DNA of 64,000 bases from Ferrimonas senticii DSM 18821 (GTDB lineage Bacteria > Pseudomonadota > Gammaproteobacteria > Enterobacterales > Shewanellaceae), in contig NZ_AUGM01000001.1 of assembly GCF_000422665.1 (NCBI RefSeq), forward strand, positions 551,352 to 615,351, read 5' to 3'. A model generated the notes under the pieces. The model did not search any database. It was not told where the DNA came from and was given only the letters and a program-made list of their open reading frames with translations. Below are positions 27,540 through 36,117 of the stretch, in pieces (the stretch's first letter is position 1; each line of letters opens with the position of its first letter). The translations under genes were made by a program, and so were the position numbers.

Positions 27540-28145
27540 TTAGCGGGCGAACTGCTGCAGGATCTGCGCTTTCGCCTGCTCTACCCCTTCTTGGCTTCCT
27601 GCCAGCCCCTCTGCCGCAATCACCGCAACCTGATTGATGCCGATAAACCCTAAAACCTGCACCAACATCGGATCTTGGAAGTTCATGCTTGCGCCGAAGC
27701 TGCCTGCGCCATAGCGCCCGCCACGGCTGACGATCAGCGTTGCCTGCTTGTTAAGTAACAACCCCTCTGGGCCATTGGCACCGTAACGAAAGGTCACCCC
27801 GACTCGGCACACCAGATCGATCCACAGTTTAAGGTTGGCGGCCACCGAAAAGTTATGCATCGGCGTAGCAATCACGATCTCATCCGCCTGTTGCAGCTCG
27901 GCAACCAGCTGATCCGATAAGCTAAGCAGTTGCTTCGCTTGCTCATCTCTCTGCTCTGCTGGGGTGTAAAAGGCATTGATGGTGGCTTGGTCCAATACCG
28001 GCAATGCCGACGTTGCCAGATCCCGCAGCACCGCCGTGCCCTGCGGATATTGTTGTTGCCATTGTTGCTGATAGAACTGCGCCAACTGCCGACTAACACT
28101 GGTATCAGGGTTTGGGCTAGCGCTAATAACAAGCAGGTTTTTCAT
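27540..28145 (-). CDS. azoR: FMN-dependent NADH-azoreductase
   Basis: A 201-residue flavodoxin-fold quinone/azo reductase. It begins NLLVISASPNPDTSVSRQLAQ, with the FMN-phosphate loop, and has ATPMHNFSVAANLKLWIDLV and the isoalloxazine-site loop VSRGGRYG. Length and motif order match AzoR/AcpD. It reduces quinones and azo compounds with NADH. It is divergent from a LysR regulator gene, which is the usual arrangement for a regulated azoreductase, and the intergenic region has a LysR-type box. Confidence 0.93.
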   Translation of the reverse strand: MKNLLVISASPNPDTSVSRQLAQFYQQQWQQQYPQGTAVLRDLATSALPVLDQATINAFYTPAEQRDEQAKQLLSLSDQLVAELQQADEIVIATPMHNFSVAANLKLWIDLVCRVGVTFRYGANGPEGLLLNKQATLIVSRGGRYGAGSFGASMNFQDPMLVQVLGFIGINQVAVIAAEGLAGSQEGVEQAKAQILQQFAR

Positions 28146-28241
28146 CGGTCATTCCTTCAGTTTTAACAATAATCTCGAATTGATACTGACGATATTAGCG
28201 CCATAAATTCGGAAAAATAGCGCATAATAACGGCCAAAACG

Positions 28242-28256
28242 TTCGATTTATTCGAA
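28242..28256. promoter_or_regulatory. Candidate LysR-type operator between azoR and its regulator
   Basis: TTCGATTTATTCGAA is a perfect 5-bp inverted repeat with a 5-bp spacer and contains the T-N11-A pattern typical of LysR-family boxes. It lies 12 bp upstream of the LysR gene start and about 100 bp upstream of azoR, suggesting autoregulation and control of azoR. Evidence is sequence pattern only. Confidence 0.55.
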
Positions 28257-28268
28257 AGGACTGCTATT

Positions 28269-29183
28269 TTGACCCCTCGCTATCGAGCCAACTCCACCGT
28301 CGAACAGTGGCGAATACTGCAAGCGGTTGTGGATTTCGGCGGCTACGCTCAGGCTGCCAGCGCCCTCAACAAAAGCCAATCCTCGCTGAACCACGCCGTC
28401 GCCAAATTGCAGACCGTACTGGGAGTACAACTGCTCGAACTCCAAGGCCGCAAAGCGGTGCTCACCCAAGCTGGGCTGGTGCTGCTGCGCCGCTCACGCT
28501 CGTTGACCGCCCAGATTGAACAACTGGAAACCTTAGCCAGTAACCTCGAACAGGGCTGGGAGCCAGAGATCCACCTCTCAAGAGAGATCCTCTACCCAAC
28601 CACAGCACTGTATCAGGCGCTGACTCAGTTTTATCCAGAGAGCCGCGGCAGCCGAGTGGTGATCACCGATAATGTCCTATCTGGTAGCAGCGAAGCGGTC
28701 AATAATCGGCAATTTGATCTGGTGATCACCGGTCGGATCCCTGCCGGCCATCACGGCACCCCTCTGGGAACGGTCGCGCTTATCTTAGTGTGCGGCGCCA
28801 ACCATCCCTTAGCCGCATTGGAATTTATTGATGAAAGTCGATTGGCGCAGGAGCTGCAAATCGTGATCCGCGATACCGGCAGCCAAGCAAACAAGGAGCT
28901 CGGTTGGCTGAAAGCCGAGCAGCGGTGGACGCTGTCAAATTTTCATGAAGCCCTGGCAATCCTCAAACAAAATGTCGGCTTTTGTTGGGTCCCTGAAGCA
29001 ATGGCGGCGCAAGCCATTAACGATGGCGAATTGGTACACCTGCGTAACAGCAACGTCGGCGGCGCCGTAGTGCCAATGTCGCTGGTGATCCCTCGTCCAG
29101 AACAACTCGGCCCTGCCGCCAATCGTTTCGCTGAACTGATTGTTGCCAATTGTCTAGGGTTGTCGTCACCAACAAATTTTTGA
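28269..29183 (+). CDS. LysR-family transcriptional regulator (azoR-divergent)
   Basis: A 304-residue regulator with an N-terminal winged helix-turn-helix (ILQAVVDFGGYAQAASALNKSQSSLNHAVAKLQ) and a LysR effector-binding domain (about residues 95-300). The start is TTG (28269) with AGGA 8 bp upstream; no ATG lies close. It is divergent from azoR, which it probably controls. The inducer, perhaps a quinone or thiol-reactive compound, is a guess from the context. Confidence 0.85.
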   Translation: MTPRYRANSTVEQWRILQAVVDFGGYAQAASALNKSQSSLNHAVAKLQTVLGVQLLELQGRKAVLTQAGLVLLRRSRSLTAQIEQLETLASNLEQGWEPEIHLSREILYPTTALYQALTQFYPESRGSRVVITDNVLSGSSEAVNNRQFDLVITGRIPAGHHGTPLGTVALILVCGANHPLAALEFIDESRLAQELQIVIRDTGSQANKELGWLKAEQRWTLSNFHEALAILKQNVGFCWVPEAMAAQAINDGELVHLRNSNVGGAVVPMSLVIPRPEQLGPAANRFAELIVANCLGLSSPTNF

Positions 29184-29238
29184 TCTGTGGATCAGTGTGT
29201 TAAAAACAATGGTGACAATTAATTACAAGGAATAAGGC

Positions 29239-30570
29239 ATGGAAACGCTTACCCAATGGATTGGGACCATTAATGGCATCGTGTGGGGTGTGCCGATGCT
29301 GGCGCTGATCTTAGGCGTTGGCCTGTATCTGACACTTGGCCTAAAAGTGATGCCGATCCGCAAACTGGGATTGGGGTTTTCGCTGCTATGGCGCGGCCGT
29401 GATAGCAAAGACGATGGCGATATTTCGCCATTCAACGCATTGATGACTTCACTGTCAGCCACCATTGGCACCGGTAATATCGCCGGTGTGGCCACCGCCA
29501 TCGCCATGGGCGGACCCGGCGCCCTGTTTTGGATGTGGTGCACCGCGTTGGTTGGGATGGCCACCAAATACGCTGAAGCGGTGTGCGCGGTCAAGTACCG
29601 CGAAACCCGTGACAACGGCGAATACGCCGGCGGCCCGATGTATTACATCAAAAATGGCCTGTCCGCCAAGTGGGCATGGCTTGCCACCGCCTTCGCCCTG
29701 TTCGGCGCCATCGCCGGCTTTGGTATTGGTAATGGAACCCAGTCCAATTCAGTCGCCCAAGCGCTGCATACCAACTTCAATATCGAACCACTGATCACCG
29801 GCATCTTGTTGATGGCGTTAGTCGGTGCGGTGCTGCTAGGCGGGGTAAAACGGATTGCCGCCGTCGCCGGTAAATTAGTGCCAATGATGGCACTGTTTTA
29901 CATCGTCGGTGGCTTGCTGGTGCTCGCCACCCACGTTAGCGAAATTCCAGCGGCGATCGCCTTGGTCGTCGACAGCGCCTTCAATCCGGTAGCCGCGCAA
30001 GGTGGCTTTGCCGGTGCTGCAGTGTGGGCCGCCATCCGCTTTGGGGTAGCTCGCGGGGTGTTCTCCAACGAAGCTGGCCTTGGTTCAGCGCCAATTGCCC
30101 ACGCCGCAGCCAAAACCAACAACCCAGTACGACAAGGGTTAATTGCCATGCTGGGGACCTTTATCGATACCATCATCGTTTGTTCAATTACCGGCCTTGC
30201 TATCGTTCTGACCGGCGTGTGGACCAGCGGTGCCCAAGGGGTGGATCTGACCACTAGCGCCTTTGCCTCGGCGGTACCTTTTGGCAACTATATCGTCGCG
30301 ATTTCACTGGCGATCTTTGCCTTTACCACCATCTTAGGCTGGAGCTACTACTGCGAGCGGTGTGTTCAATACCTATTGGGTGATAAAGCACTGGTGCCGT
30401 TTCGGTTGGTCTTCACTCTTGCGGTGCCCATCGGTGCCGTCGCGTCACTGGACTTTGTCTGGCTACTGGCAGATACCCTGAACGCCATGATGGCGATCCC
30501 CAACCTAATCGCACTGCTGCTGCTAAGCCCAGTGGTATTTAAACTGACCAAAGAGTACTTCGATAAATAA
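29239..30570 (+). CDS. Sodium:alanine/glycine symporter (AGCS family)
   Basis: A 443-residue inner-membrane transporter with about ten helices. The AGCS signatures include SATIGTGNIAGVATAIAMGG (about residues 74-93), PGALFWMWCTALVGMATKYAE, GPMYYIKNGL and FSNEAGLGSAPIAHAAA. These proteins import alanine or glycine with Na+ or H+. A GGAATAAGGC ribosome-binding region precedes the ATG and a strong terminator follows. It is a monocistronic unit 55 bp after the LysR gene on the same strand. Substrate choice cannot be read from the sequence. Confidence 0.95.
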   Translation: METLTQWIGTINGIVWGVPMLALILGVGLYLTLGLKVMPIRKLGLGFSLLWRGRDSKDDGDISPFNALMTSLSATIGTGNIAGVATAIAMGGPGALFWMWCTALVGMATKYAEAVCAVKYRETRDNGEYAGGPMYYIKNGLSAKWAWLATAFALFGAIAGFGIGNGTQSNSVAQALHTNFNIEPLITGILLMALVGAVLLGGVKRIAAVAGKLVPMMALFYIVGGLLVLATHVSEIPAAIALVVDSAFNPVAAQGGFAGAAVWAAIRFGVARGVFSNEAGLGSAPIAHAAAKTNNPVRQGLIAMLGTFIDTIIVCSITGLAIVLTGVWTSGAQGVDLTTSAFASAVPFGNYIVAISLAIFAFTTILGWSYYCERCVQYLLGDKALVPFRLVFTLAVPIGAVASLDFVWLLADTLNAMMAIPNLIALLLLSPVVFKLTKEYFDK

Positions 30571-30602
30571 GTACAACCTAGCTGCTGCGCTCAACAACTC
30601 GG

Positions 30603-30640
30603 CGGGCCGTTGCCAAACCCTTTGGTAACGGCCCGTTTTG
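30603..30640 (+). terminator. Terminator of the AGCS symporter gene
   Basis: A 15-bp stem (CGGGCCGTTGCCAAA paired with TTTGGTAACGGCCCG, one G-T) with a CCC loop and a TTTT tail. Confidence 0.93.
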
Positions 30641-30703
30641 ATTGCCGTGGCGTGGCCTCACTTCTATAATCACTGCGTTTTTTTCTATTCAAAGACGATG
30701 ATC

Positions 30704-30946
30704 ATGAGCGATTCTAAGCCAACCCTACCTGACCACCTGTCCTCCAACCCACGTAGCCCACATCACGTGGCCGAGTGCTTTGAGCACGAGATCGGTATAC
30801 GCCTAAATGGCAAAGAGCTGCACAACGTTGAAGAGTACTGCATCAGCGAAGGTTGGGTAAAAGTACCAGCCGGTAAAGCACTGGATCGCCGCGGCCAGCC
30901 AATGCTGATGACCCGCAAAGGTCAAGTAGAAGCGTACTACGCGTAA
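30704..30946 (+). CDS. DUF3297 family protein
   Basis: A small soluble 80-residue protein, starting MSDSKPTLPDHLSSNPRSPH, with the core EHEIGIRLNGKELHNVEEYC and KALDRRGQPMLM. The family is found in many proteobacteria and has no known function. The ATG at 30704 is chosen because family members begin here; another in-frame ATG lies 6 bp upstream. The gene is flanked by terminators and is therefore likely monocistronic. Confidence 0.85.
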   Translation: MSDSKPTLPDHLSSNPRSPHHVAECFEHEIGIRLNGKELHNVEEYCISEGWVKVPAGKALDRRGQPMLMTRKGQVEAYYA

Positions 30947-30968
30947 TCAAGCTCTGACTTGAGTTATC

Positions 30969-31000
30969 AAGGCCATCGCATTGCGGTGGCCTTTGTCGTT
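30969..31000 (+). terminator. Probable terminator of the DUF3297 gene
   Basis: The stem AAGGCCATCGC/GCGGTGGCCTT (one G-T pair) with an ATT loop is followed by TGTCGTTTT. The U-tract is interrupted, so it may be leaky. Confidence 0.65.
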
Positions 31001-31108
31001 TTGACCCACCTCACAGAAGTCAGATTCGAATCACTATCATCATTGAGCAAAACCGAGCACAGCACTAGGATTTAAACAGGTACTCAAAACGTCGCTTTAG
31101 GAAGGCTG

Positions 31109-31513
31109 ATGAGCTCGACGCTACTGACCGGTCGCTTGGCCAAAGAGCATAAAACCATTGTCCATATGCTGCAGATCTACTGCCAAGCCCATCATCAAGG
31201 GCAAAAGAACAATGGCTTGTGTGAGGCCTGCAACCAACTGGCAGGCTACGCCGAACAAAAGCTTGATCGCTGCCCTTACGGTGACAGCAAACCCGATTGT
31301 GCCCGCTGCCCTATCCACTGCTATAAACCGGATGAGCGCGAGCGTGCTCGTCAAGCGATGCGCTTTGCTGGACCGAAAATGCTGTGGCACCATCCGATTG
31401 AAGCGATCATCCACCTGTACGACCGCAAACGGCCAATTCCAGAGCGGCCACCGAAAGGCGCCAGCCAACAGGCGCGACGCAAGCAAGCTCAGTTAGATTC
31501 AACTTCTGAGTAA
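31109..31513 (+). CDS. ygbA: YgbA-like nitrous-oxide/NO-stimulated promoter family protein
   Basis: A 134-residue Cys-rich protein with CQAHH, LCEACNQLAGYAEQKLDRCPYG, and DCARCPIHCYKPDERERARQAMRFAGPKMLWHHP. The pattern matches the YgbA family, whose E. coli member belongs to the NsrR nitric oxide regulon. The Cys spacing suggests metal or Fe-S binding. An AGGAAGG site precedes the ATG. No convincing NsrR half-site pair was seen upstream. Its last 25 bp overlap the end of the convergent lipoprotein gene. Molecular function is not established. Confidence 0.85.
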   Translation: MSSTLLTGRLAKEHKTIVHMLQIYCQAHHQGQKNNGLCEACNQLAGYAEQKLDRCPYGDSKPDCARCPIHCYKPDERERARQAMRFAGPKMLWHHPIEAIIHLYDRKRPIPERPPKGASQQARRKQAQLDSTSE

Positions 31514-32637
31514 CGCTCGGCCCACCGCCGAAACGACGCCGACTGCAAAAATTGCTTCCCCAATTCCGGATACAGCTGAGTGGCAATATCGCGGTTAACA
31601 TCAACATCGAAACGTCGCACCAAACTGTCTAAACTGGCCAGCGCCGCATGGTGATCGCCACTGACAATCCCCAGCTGTAATCCAAGCCAATAGGCGGGGA
31701 AATAATCAACCTCAGACGCCAAGGCAACGTCGGCGTAGCGCTGTGCTTGTTGATAGTCAGCGCGATGCAGTTGGCGGATGCCAATCTCGGTCGCTAAAGC
31801 GACATCACCACGCAGATCCGGCGGCAACTGTTGGTATGCTTGATGGCATTGCTGCTGCTCTTGTTGCAGACAGATCACCGCCATCATCAGCGGATAATCA
31901 TCCGCCAGCAACGCCTGTTGCAGCGGCGCATTAAGGTTGTCCATCCAACGGTCAGATTGGCTCATTAAAGACCGCAATAACATCTCTTTTAACAAGCGAT
32001 CCTGCTGCAGCACGACCGGCGCCGAGCCATAGTGCGCAAGTACCGCCTGCGCCGGATCGTTACCACTGCTTAGCTGCGACAACGAATCAAAGAAATCGCC
32101 AAATGCGTCTGCTAGTTCAGAATCATCTAACGCAATCCGCAAATAAAGTTGCTGCATCATTCGTACCTGGCTAAAGCGGTAGAGGCGATTGCCCATATCC
32201 TCTAACCGCAAGCCGCGTTGATCGAACTGACCATCAAAGTAGAAATACTCAACGCTGAAATCACTGTGTATCAACCGTAATTGATAACGGTTGGCCCCCG
32301 ACGCTAGCGGCTCAACATGACGTAGCTGCCACTGGCCGTTGAGGCCATGGTTGATGATATCTTGCATCCAACCACTGGCCATTTTTTGCCACGCCGGATC
32401 GTCACTAAAGCCGCTGTCGACCTGTGCCAATGGATGCGCCGGAGTAAACGCACTGAGCAACAACAGCTCATCCTGTTGATTCAGTGCTTGTACCAATTTG
32501 TGGGCGTAAAAATCACCTTTATCCAAGCTGTTATCAAGCAATACCGGTGGTTCTTGCATGCTGTCAGTAGTGCTGCAGCCGCCATTCCCCACAACCACGG
32601 TAATCAACAACGTCACCATCTGAACCCATCGCCACAT
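31489..32637 (-). CDS. Putative lipoprotein of unknown function
   Basis: A 382-residue protein with a lipoprotein signal peptide (TVVVGNGGC, Cys21). A mixed alpha/beta N-terminal half is followed by an alpha-helical C-terminal half, rich in Ala, Leu and Gln, that resembles TPR-like repeats (about residues 255-375). I do not recognise the family. It overlaps the convergent ygbA end by 25 bp. It has no gene partner on the same strand within 100 bp. It is probably attached to a membrane and faces the periplasm. Confidence 0.75.
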   Translation of the reverse strand: MWRWVQMVTLLITVVVGNGGCSTTDSMQEPPVLLDNSLDKGDFYAHKLVQALNQQDELLLLSAFTPAHPLAQVDSGFSDDPAWQKMASGWMQDIINHGLNGQWQLRHVEPLASGANRYQLRLIHSDFSVEYFYFDGQFDQRGLRLEDMGNRLYRFSQVRMMQQLYLRIALDDSELADAFGDFFDSLSQLSSGNDPAQAVLAHYGSAPVVLQQDRLLKEMLLRSLMSQSDRWMDNLNAPLQQALLADDYPLMMAVICLQQEQQQCHQAYQQLPPDLRGDVALATEIGIRQLHRADYQQAQRYADVALASEVDYFPAYWLGLQLGIVSGDHHAALASLDSLVRRFDVDVNRDIATQLYPELGKQFLQSASFRRWAERYSEVESN

Positions 32638-32673
32638 CGTTCACCTCGACTTTGGCTAGCCACTCTTTCAAGT

Positions 32674-32710
32674 TAGGGGGTGTTGACGGTTGTTGCTTCG
32701 AATTTAGCCA
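32674..32710 (+). mobile_element. Possible relic end of the same MITE-like element as at 54044
   Basis: TAGGGGGTGTTGACGGTTG and the following bases up to GAATTTAG resemble the left end of the element at 54044 (GGGCGTGTTGAC...GAATTTGG), with one mismatch in the 12-bp terminal repeat. No matching right end was found nearby, so this would be a solo or decayed end, or a chance match. Confidence 0.35.
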
Positions 32711-32739
32711 CAAAAAAACGGAGCCGAAGCTCCGTTTTT
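32711..32739. terminator. Terminator of grxD (bidirectional)
   Basis: The stem ACGGAGC/GCTCCGT has a UUCG loop on the minus strand, with a run of seven T on that strand and five on the other. It lies 18 bp after the grxD stop. Confidence 0.92.
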
Positions 32740-32756
32740 GTTACTCAACAAACCGA

Positions 32757-33089
32757 TCAGTCGTTGCTAGCGGCGCGCTCTGCGGCCTCTTTGATCAGTG
32801 GCTGCAGTTCGCCTTTTTGGAACATCTCCATAATGATGTCGCAGCCGCCAATCAGCTCGCCCTCAACCCACAGTTGTGGGAAGGTTGGCCAGTTGGCAAA
32901 CGCCGGCAGCTCGGCGCGAATGTCAGGATTTTGCAGAATATCAACGTAGGCAAATTGATGGCCACACTGCATCAGTGCTTGCGCCGCCTGCGAGGAAAAA
33001 CCGCAGCTTGGCAGTTTTGGCGAACCCTTCATGTACAAAATGATGGCGTTCTGTTCAATTTGGCTTTTAATCTTTTCGATGGTTTCCAT
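32757..33089 (-). CDS. grxD: Monothiol glutaredoxin Grx4
   Basis: A 110-residue CGFS-type glutaredoxin that carries Fe-S clusters between proteins. It shows ILYMKGSPKLPSCGFSSQAAQAL (active-site CGFS near residue 30), WPTFPQLWVEGELIGGCDI with the cis-Pro loop and the glutathione-binding residues. The start METIEKIK (33089) aligns with E. coli GrxD; an ATG 12 bp upstream is possible, but GAGGA lies directly against it. It is divergent from sodB. Confidence 0.96.
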   Translation of the reverse strand: METIEKIKSQIEQNAIILYMKGSPKLPSCGFSSQAAQALMQCGHQFAYVDILQNPDIRAELPAFANWPTFPQLWVEGELIGGCDIIMEMFQKGELQPLIKEAAERAASND

Positions 33090-33287
33090 GACCGGCGTCA
33101 TTCCTCAAACGTGGATTGTGTCTCATTCTACGGGAAAAGCGTTGATGCAGCTAATGTTGTCGTTGGTGGATTGACGATATAACCAATCGACTTTTCCGAA
33201 ACGCTTTGTTGATGCGTGTCACGCAGCGGTTAGTTACTATAACCGCCATCAAAAACGATATAACCACAATCTGATCAGGAGATTAGC

Positions 33288-33869
33288 ATGGCTTTTCAAC
33301 TACCGGCTCTGCCATACGCCAAGGACGCACTGGAACCACACATCTCAGCCGAGACGCTGGACTTCCACCATGGCAAACACCACAACACCTACGTAGTTAA
33401 GCTGAACGGTCTGATTGAGGGCACCGATCTGGAGAGCAAGACTCTGGAAGAGATCATTAAGACCTCTGAAGGTGGCGTGTTTAACAATGCCGCGCAGATC
33501 TGGAACCACACCTTCTACTGGCACTGTTTGGCACCTAATGCGGGCGGTGTTGCCACTGGCGCAATCGCTGCTGCTATCGACGCCGCATTCGGTTCCTTTG
33601 AGCAGTTCAAAGCGCAGTTCACCGAGTCTGCCATCAACAACTTTGGCTCCAGCTGGACCTGGCTGGTGAAGAAAGCCGACGGTTCACTGGCGATCGTCAA
33701 CACCAGCAACGCCGCTACCCCAATCAGCGGCGACGACACGCCACTGCTGACTGTCGATCTGTGGGAGCACGCCTACTACATCGACTTCCGCAACGCTCGT
33801 CCAAACTACATGGAAGCGTTCTGGAACTTGGTAAACTGGGAATTCGTAAACCAGAACTTCGCCGGCTAA
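33288..33869 (+). CDS. sodB: Iron superoxide dismutase
   Basis: A 193-residue cytoplasmic Fe-SOD. Metal ligands are visible in HHGKHHNTYV, FNNAAQIWNHTFYWHCLAP and DLWEHAYYIDF. The Gln of NNAAQ, together with the FGSSWTWL segment, is characteristic of the iron rather than the manganese form. A CAGGAG site lies upstream and a terminator follows. The genome region also holds a nickel SOD at 62639. Confidence 0.98.
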   Translation: MAFQLPALPYAKDALEPHISAETLDFHHGKHHNTYVVKLNGLIEGTDLESKTLEEIIKTSEGGVFNNAAQIWNHTFYWHCLAPNAGGVATGAIAAAIDAAFGSFEQFKAQFTESAINNFGSSWTWLVKKADGSLAIVNTSNAATPISGDDTPLLTVDLWEHAYYIDFRNARPNYMEAFWNLVNWEFVNQNFAG

Positions 33870-33889
33870 AAACCGCAACACATTGCCCC

Positions 33890-33915
33890 AAAGGAGCTCA
33901 ATCGAGCTCCTTTTC
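33890..33915 (+). terminator. Terminator of sodB
   Basis: The stem AAAGGAGCTC/GAGCTCCTTT with an AATC loop and T-rich tail, 20 bp after the stop. Confidence 0.92.
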
Positions 33916-34156
33916 TTATTTCTGGCAACAGCTAAGTTATTTCGCCATCCAAAAATTGGAAACATTGGCGGCGATAAACGGTCGAAGTTATTAGGCCATC
34001 GACCACAATTCAGCCACTCTTTTGAGGAAAACAAATCAGTCGAATTTTTCGCTATTGCTTGAATAGGTTAGTGGTTTTGGGTCTACGCTTAGTCCAAACA
34101 GGGTCTTGATGCGTAGGAAACAAAGACCGGTATCCAATCGATTTTGGGGGTAGCAC

Positions 34157-36091
34157 ATGAGTATCTTCGACCACTATCAACATCGTTACGAGCAAACTCG
34201 AGACGAAGACTACAGCCTGCAAGACTTCCTTGAACTGTGCCGCAACGACCGCAGTGCTTATGCCAGCGGCGCCGAAAGGCTGCTGTTGGCCATTGGCGAG
34301 CCAGAAATGGTGGACACCGCCACTGACCCAAGGCTGTCGCGGATCTTCTCCAACCGAGTGATTTCTCGCTACCCTGCCTTCGCCGAATTTTATGGCATGG
34401 AAGAGGCTATCGAGCAAATTGTCGCCTACCTCAAACATGCCGCCCAAGGCTTAGAAGAGTCCAAACAGATCCTGTATCTGCTCGGCCCAGTCGGCGGCGG
34501 TAAATCATCGCTGGCAGAAAAGCTGAAGCAACTGATCACCAGGGTACCAATCTACGTGCTTACCGCCGACGGCGTTCGCAGCCCAGTGAACGACTCGCCA
34601 CTTTGCCTGTTTGATGTCGAAGAGGACGGCGAGATTCTCAGCAATGAATATGGCGTGCCTAAACGGTACCTGCGCTCGGTGATGTCGCCCTGGGCTGCGA
34701 AACGACTGCACGAATTTGGCGGCGACATCAGCCGTTTCCGCGTAGCCAAAGTTTATCCATCGGTATTGGATCAAATTGCCGTCGCCAAAACGGAACCGGG
34801 CGATGAGAACAATCAGGACATCAGTTCCTTGGTCGGCAAGGTGGATATTCGACAGCTCGAACACTTTGCCCAAGATGACGCCGACGCCTATGCGTACTCT
34901 GGCGCGCTCTGTAAAGCCAATCAGGGTATTATGGAATTTGTCGAGATGTTTAAAGCGCCAATCAAGGTGCTGCATCCTTTGCTTACCGCCACCCAAGAGG
35001 GCAACTACAACGGTACCGAAGGGCTGTCCGCCCTACCCTTCAGCGGCATCATTTTGGCACACTCAAACGAATCGGAGTGGCAAACCTTCCGCAACAACAA
35101 AAACAACGAAGCGTTCCTCGACCGAGTCTACATCGTTAAGGTGCCGTACTGCTTGCGACTGTCGGAAGAGCAGCACATCTATCAAAAACTGCTGGATAAC
35201 TCTGAATTGGCGCAGGCGCAATGCGCACCGGGTACCCTGGAATTGCTGTCGCAATTTAGCGTGCTGTCGCGACTGAAAGATCCTGAAAATTCATCCATTT
35301 ATTCCAAGATGCGGGTCTACGACGGCGAAACCTTAAAAGACACTGATCCCAAAGCTAAATCGCACCAAGAATATCGCGATTTCGCTGGCGTCGATGAAGG
35401 GATGGACGGCCTATCAACCCGCTTTGCCTTTAAGATCCTATCAAGGGTGTTTAACTTCGATCACACCGAAGTGGCGGCTAACCCAGTTCACCTGTTCTAC
35501 GTACTGGAGAAGCAGATTGAACGAGAGCAGTTCCCCAATGAAGTGGCAGAACGTTATCTGGAACACCTGAAAGGCTACCTGATCCCCAAATACGTCGAAT
35601 TTATCGGCAAAGAGATCCAAACCGCTTATCTGGAGTCCTACTCTGAGTACGGCCAGAATATCTTCGATCGCTACGTTACCTATGCCGACTTTTGGATCCA
35701 AGACCAAGAGTATCGCGATCCAGAAACCGGCCAACTGTTTGACCGCGCCGCTCTCAATGCGGAGCTAGAAAAGATCGAGAAGCCCGCTGGGATCAGTAAC
35801 CCCAAAGACTTCCGTAATGAGATCGTCAACTTTGTACTGCGTGCCCGTGCCAATCACAACGGCAAGAATCCCAATTGGACCAGTTACGAGAAACTCCGAG
35901 CAGTCATTGAGAAAAAGATGTTCTCCAATACCGAAGACCTGCTCCCAGTGATCTCATTCAATACCAAAACCTCTGCCGATGATCAGAAGAAGCATGACGA
36001 CTTCGTCGACCGAATGATGGAGAAAGGCTACACCCGTAAACAGGTGCGACTGCTGTCAGAGTGGTATTTGCGCGTACGCAAATCCAGCTAA
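34157..36091 (+). CDS. yeaG: PrkA family serine protein kinase YeaG
   Basis: A 644-residue AAA-type kinase. It has the N-terminal PrkA ATPase domain with Walker A LLGPVGGGKSSLAEKL (about residues 100-115), LEFVEMFKAPIKVLHPLLTATQEGNY, and the C-terminal kinase-like domain ending QVRLLSEWYLRVRKSS. In enterobacteria YeaG acts with YeaH in nitrogen starvation and stationary-phase stress. The ATG is preceded by GGGGG at 6 bp. yeaH follows after 26 bp and ycgB after that, forming one operon. A sigma-54 promoter was looked for and not found. Confidence 0.96.
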   Translation: MSIFDHYQHRYEQTRDEDYSLQDFLELCRNDRSAYASGAERLLLAIGEPEMVDTATDPRLSRIFSNRVISRYPAFAEFYGMEEAIEQIVAYLKHAAQGLEESKQILYLLGPVGGGKSSLAEKLKQLITRVPIYVLTADGVRSPVNDSPLCLFDVEEDGEILSNEYGVPKRYLRSVMSPWAAKRLHEFGGDISRFRVAKVYPSVLDQIAVAKTEPGDENNQDISSLVGKVDIRQLEHFAQDDADAYAYSGALCKANQGIMEFVEMFKAPIKVLHPLLTATQEGNYNGTEGLSALPFSGIILAHSNESEWQTFRNNKNNEAFLDRVYIVKVPYCLRLSEEQHIYQKLLDNSELAQAQCAPGTLELLSQFSVLSRLKDPENSSIYSKMRVYDGETLKDTDPKAKSHQEYRDFAGVDEGMDGLSTRFAFKILSRVFNFDHTEVAANPVHLFYVLEKQIEREQFPNEVAERYLEHLKGYLIPKYVEFIGKEIQTAYLESYSEYGQNIFDRYVTYADFWIQDQEYRDPETGQLFDRAALNAELEKIEKPAGISNPKDFRNEIVNFVLRARANHNGKNPNWTSYEKLRAVIEKKMFSNTEDLLPVISFNTKTSADDQKKHDDFVDRMMEKGYTRKQVRLLSEWYLRVRKSS

Positions 36092-36117
36092 CCGCGCTTT
36101 GGCAGTAAGGAGGTAAA

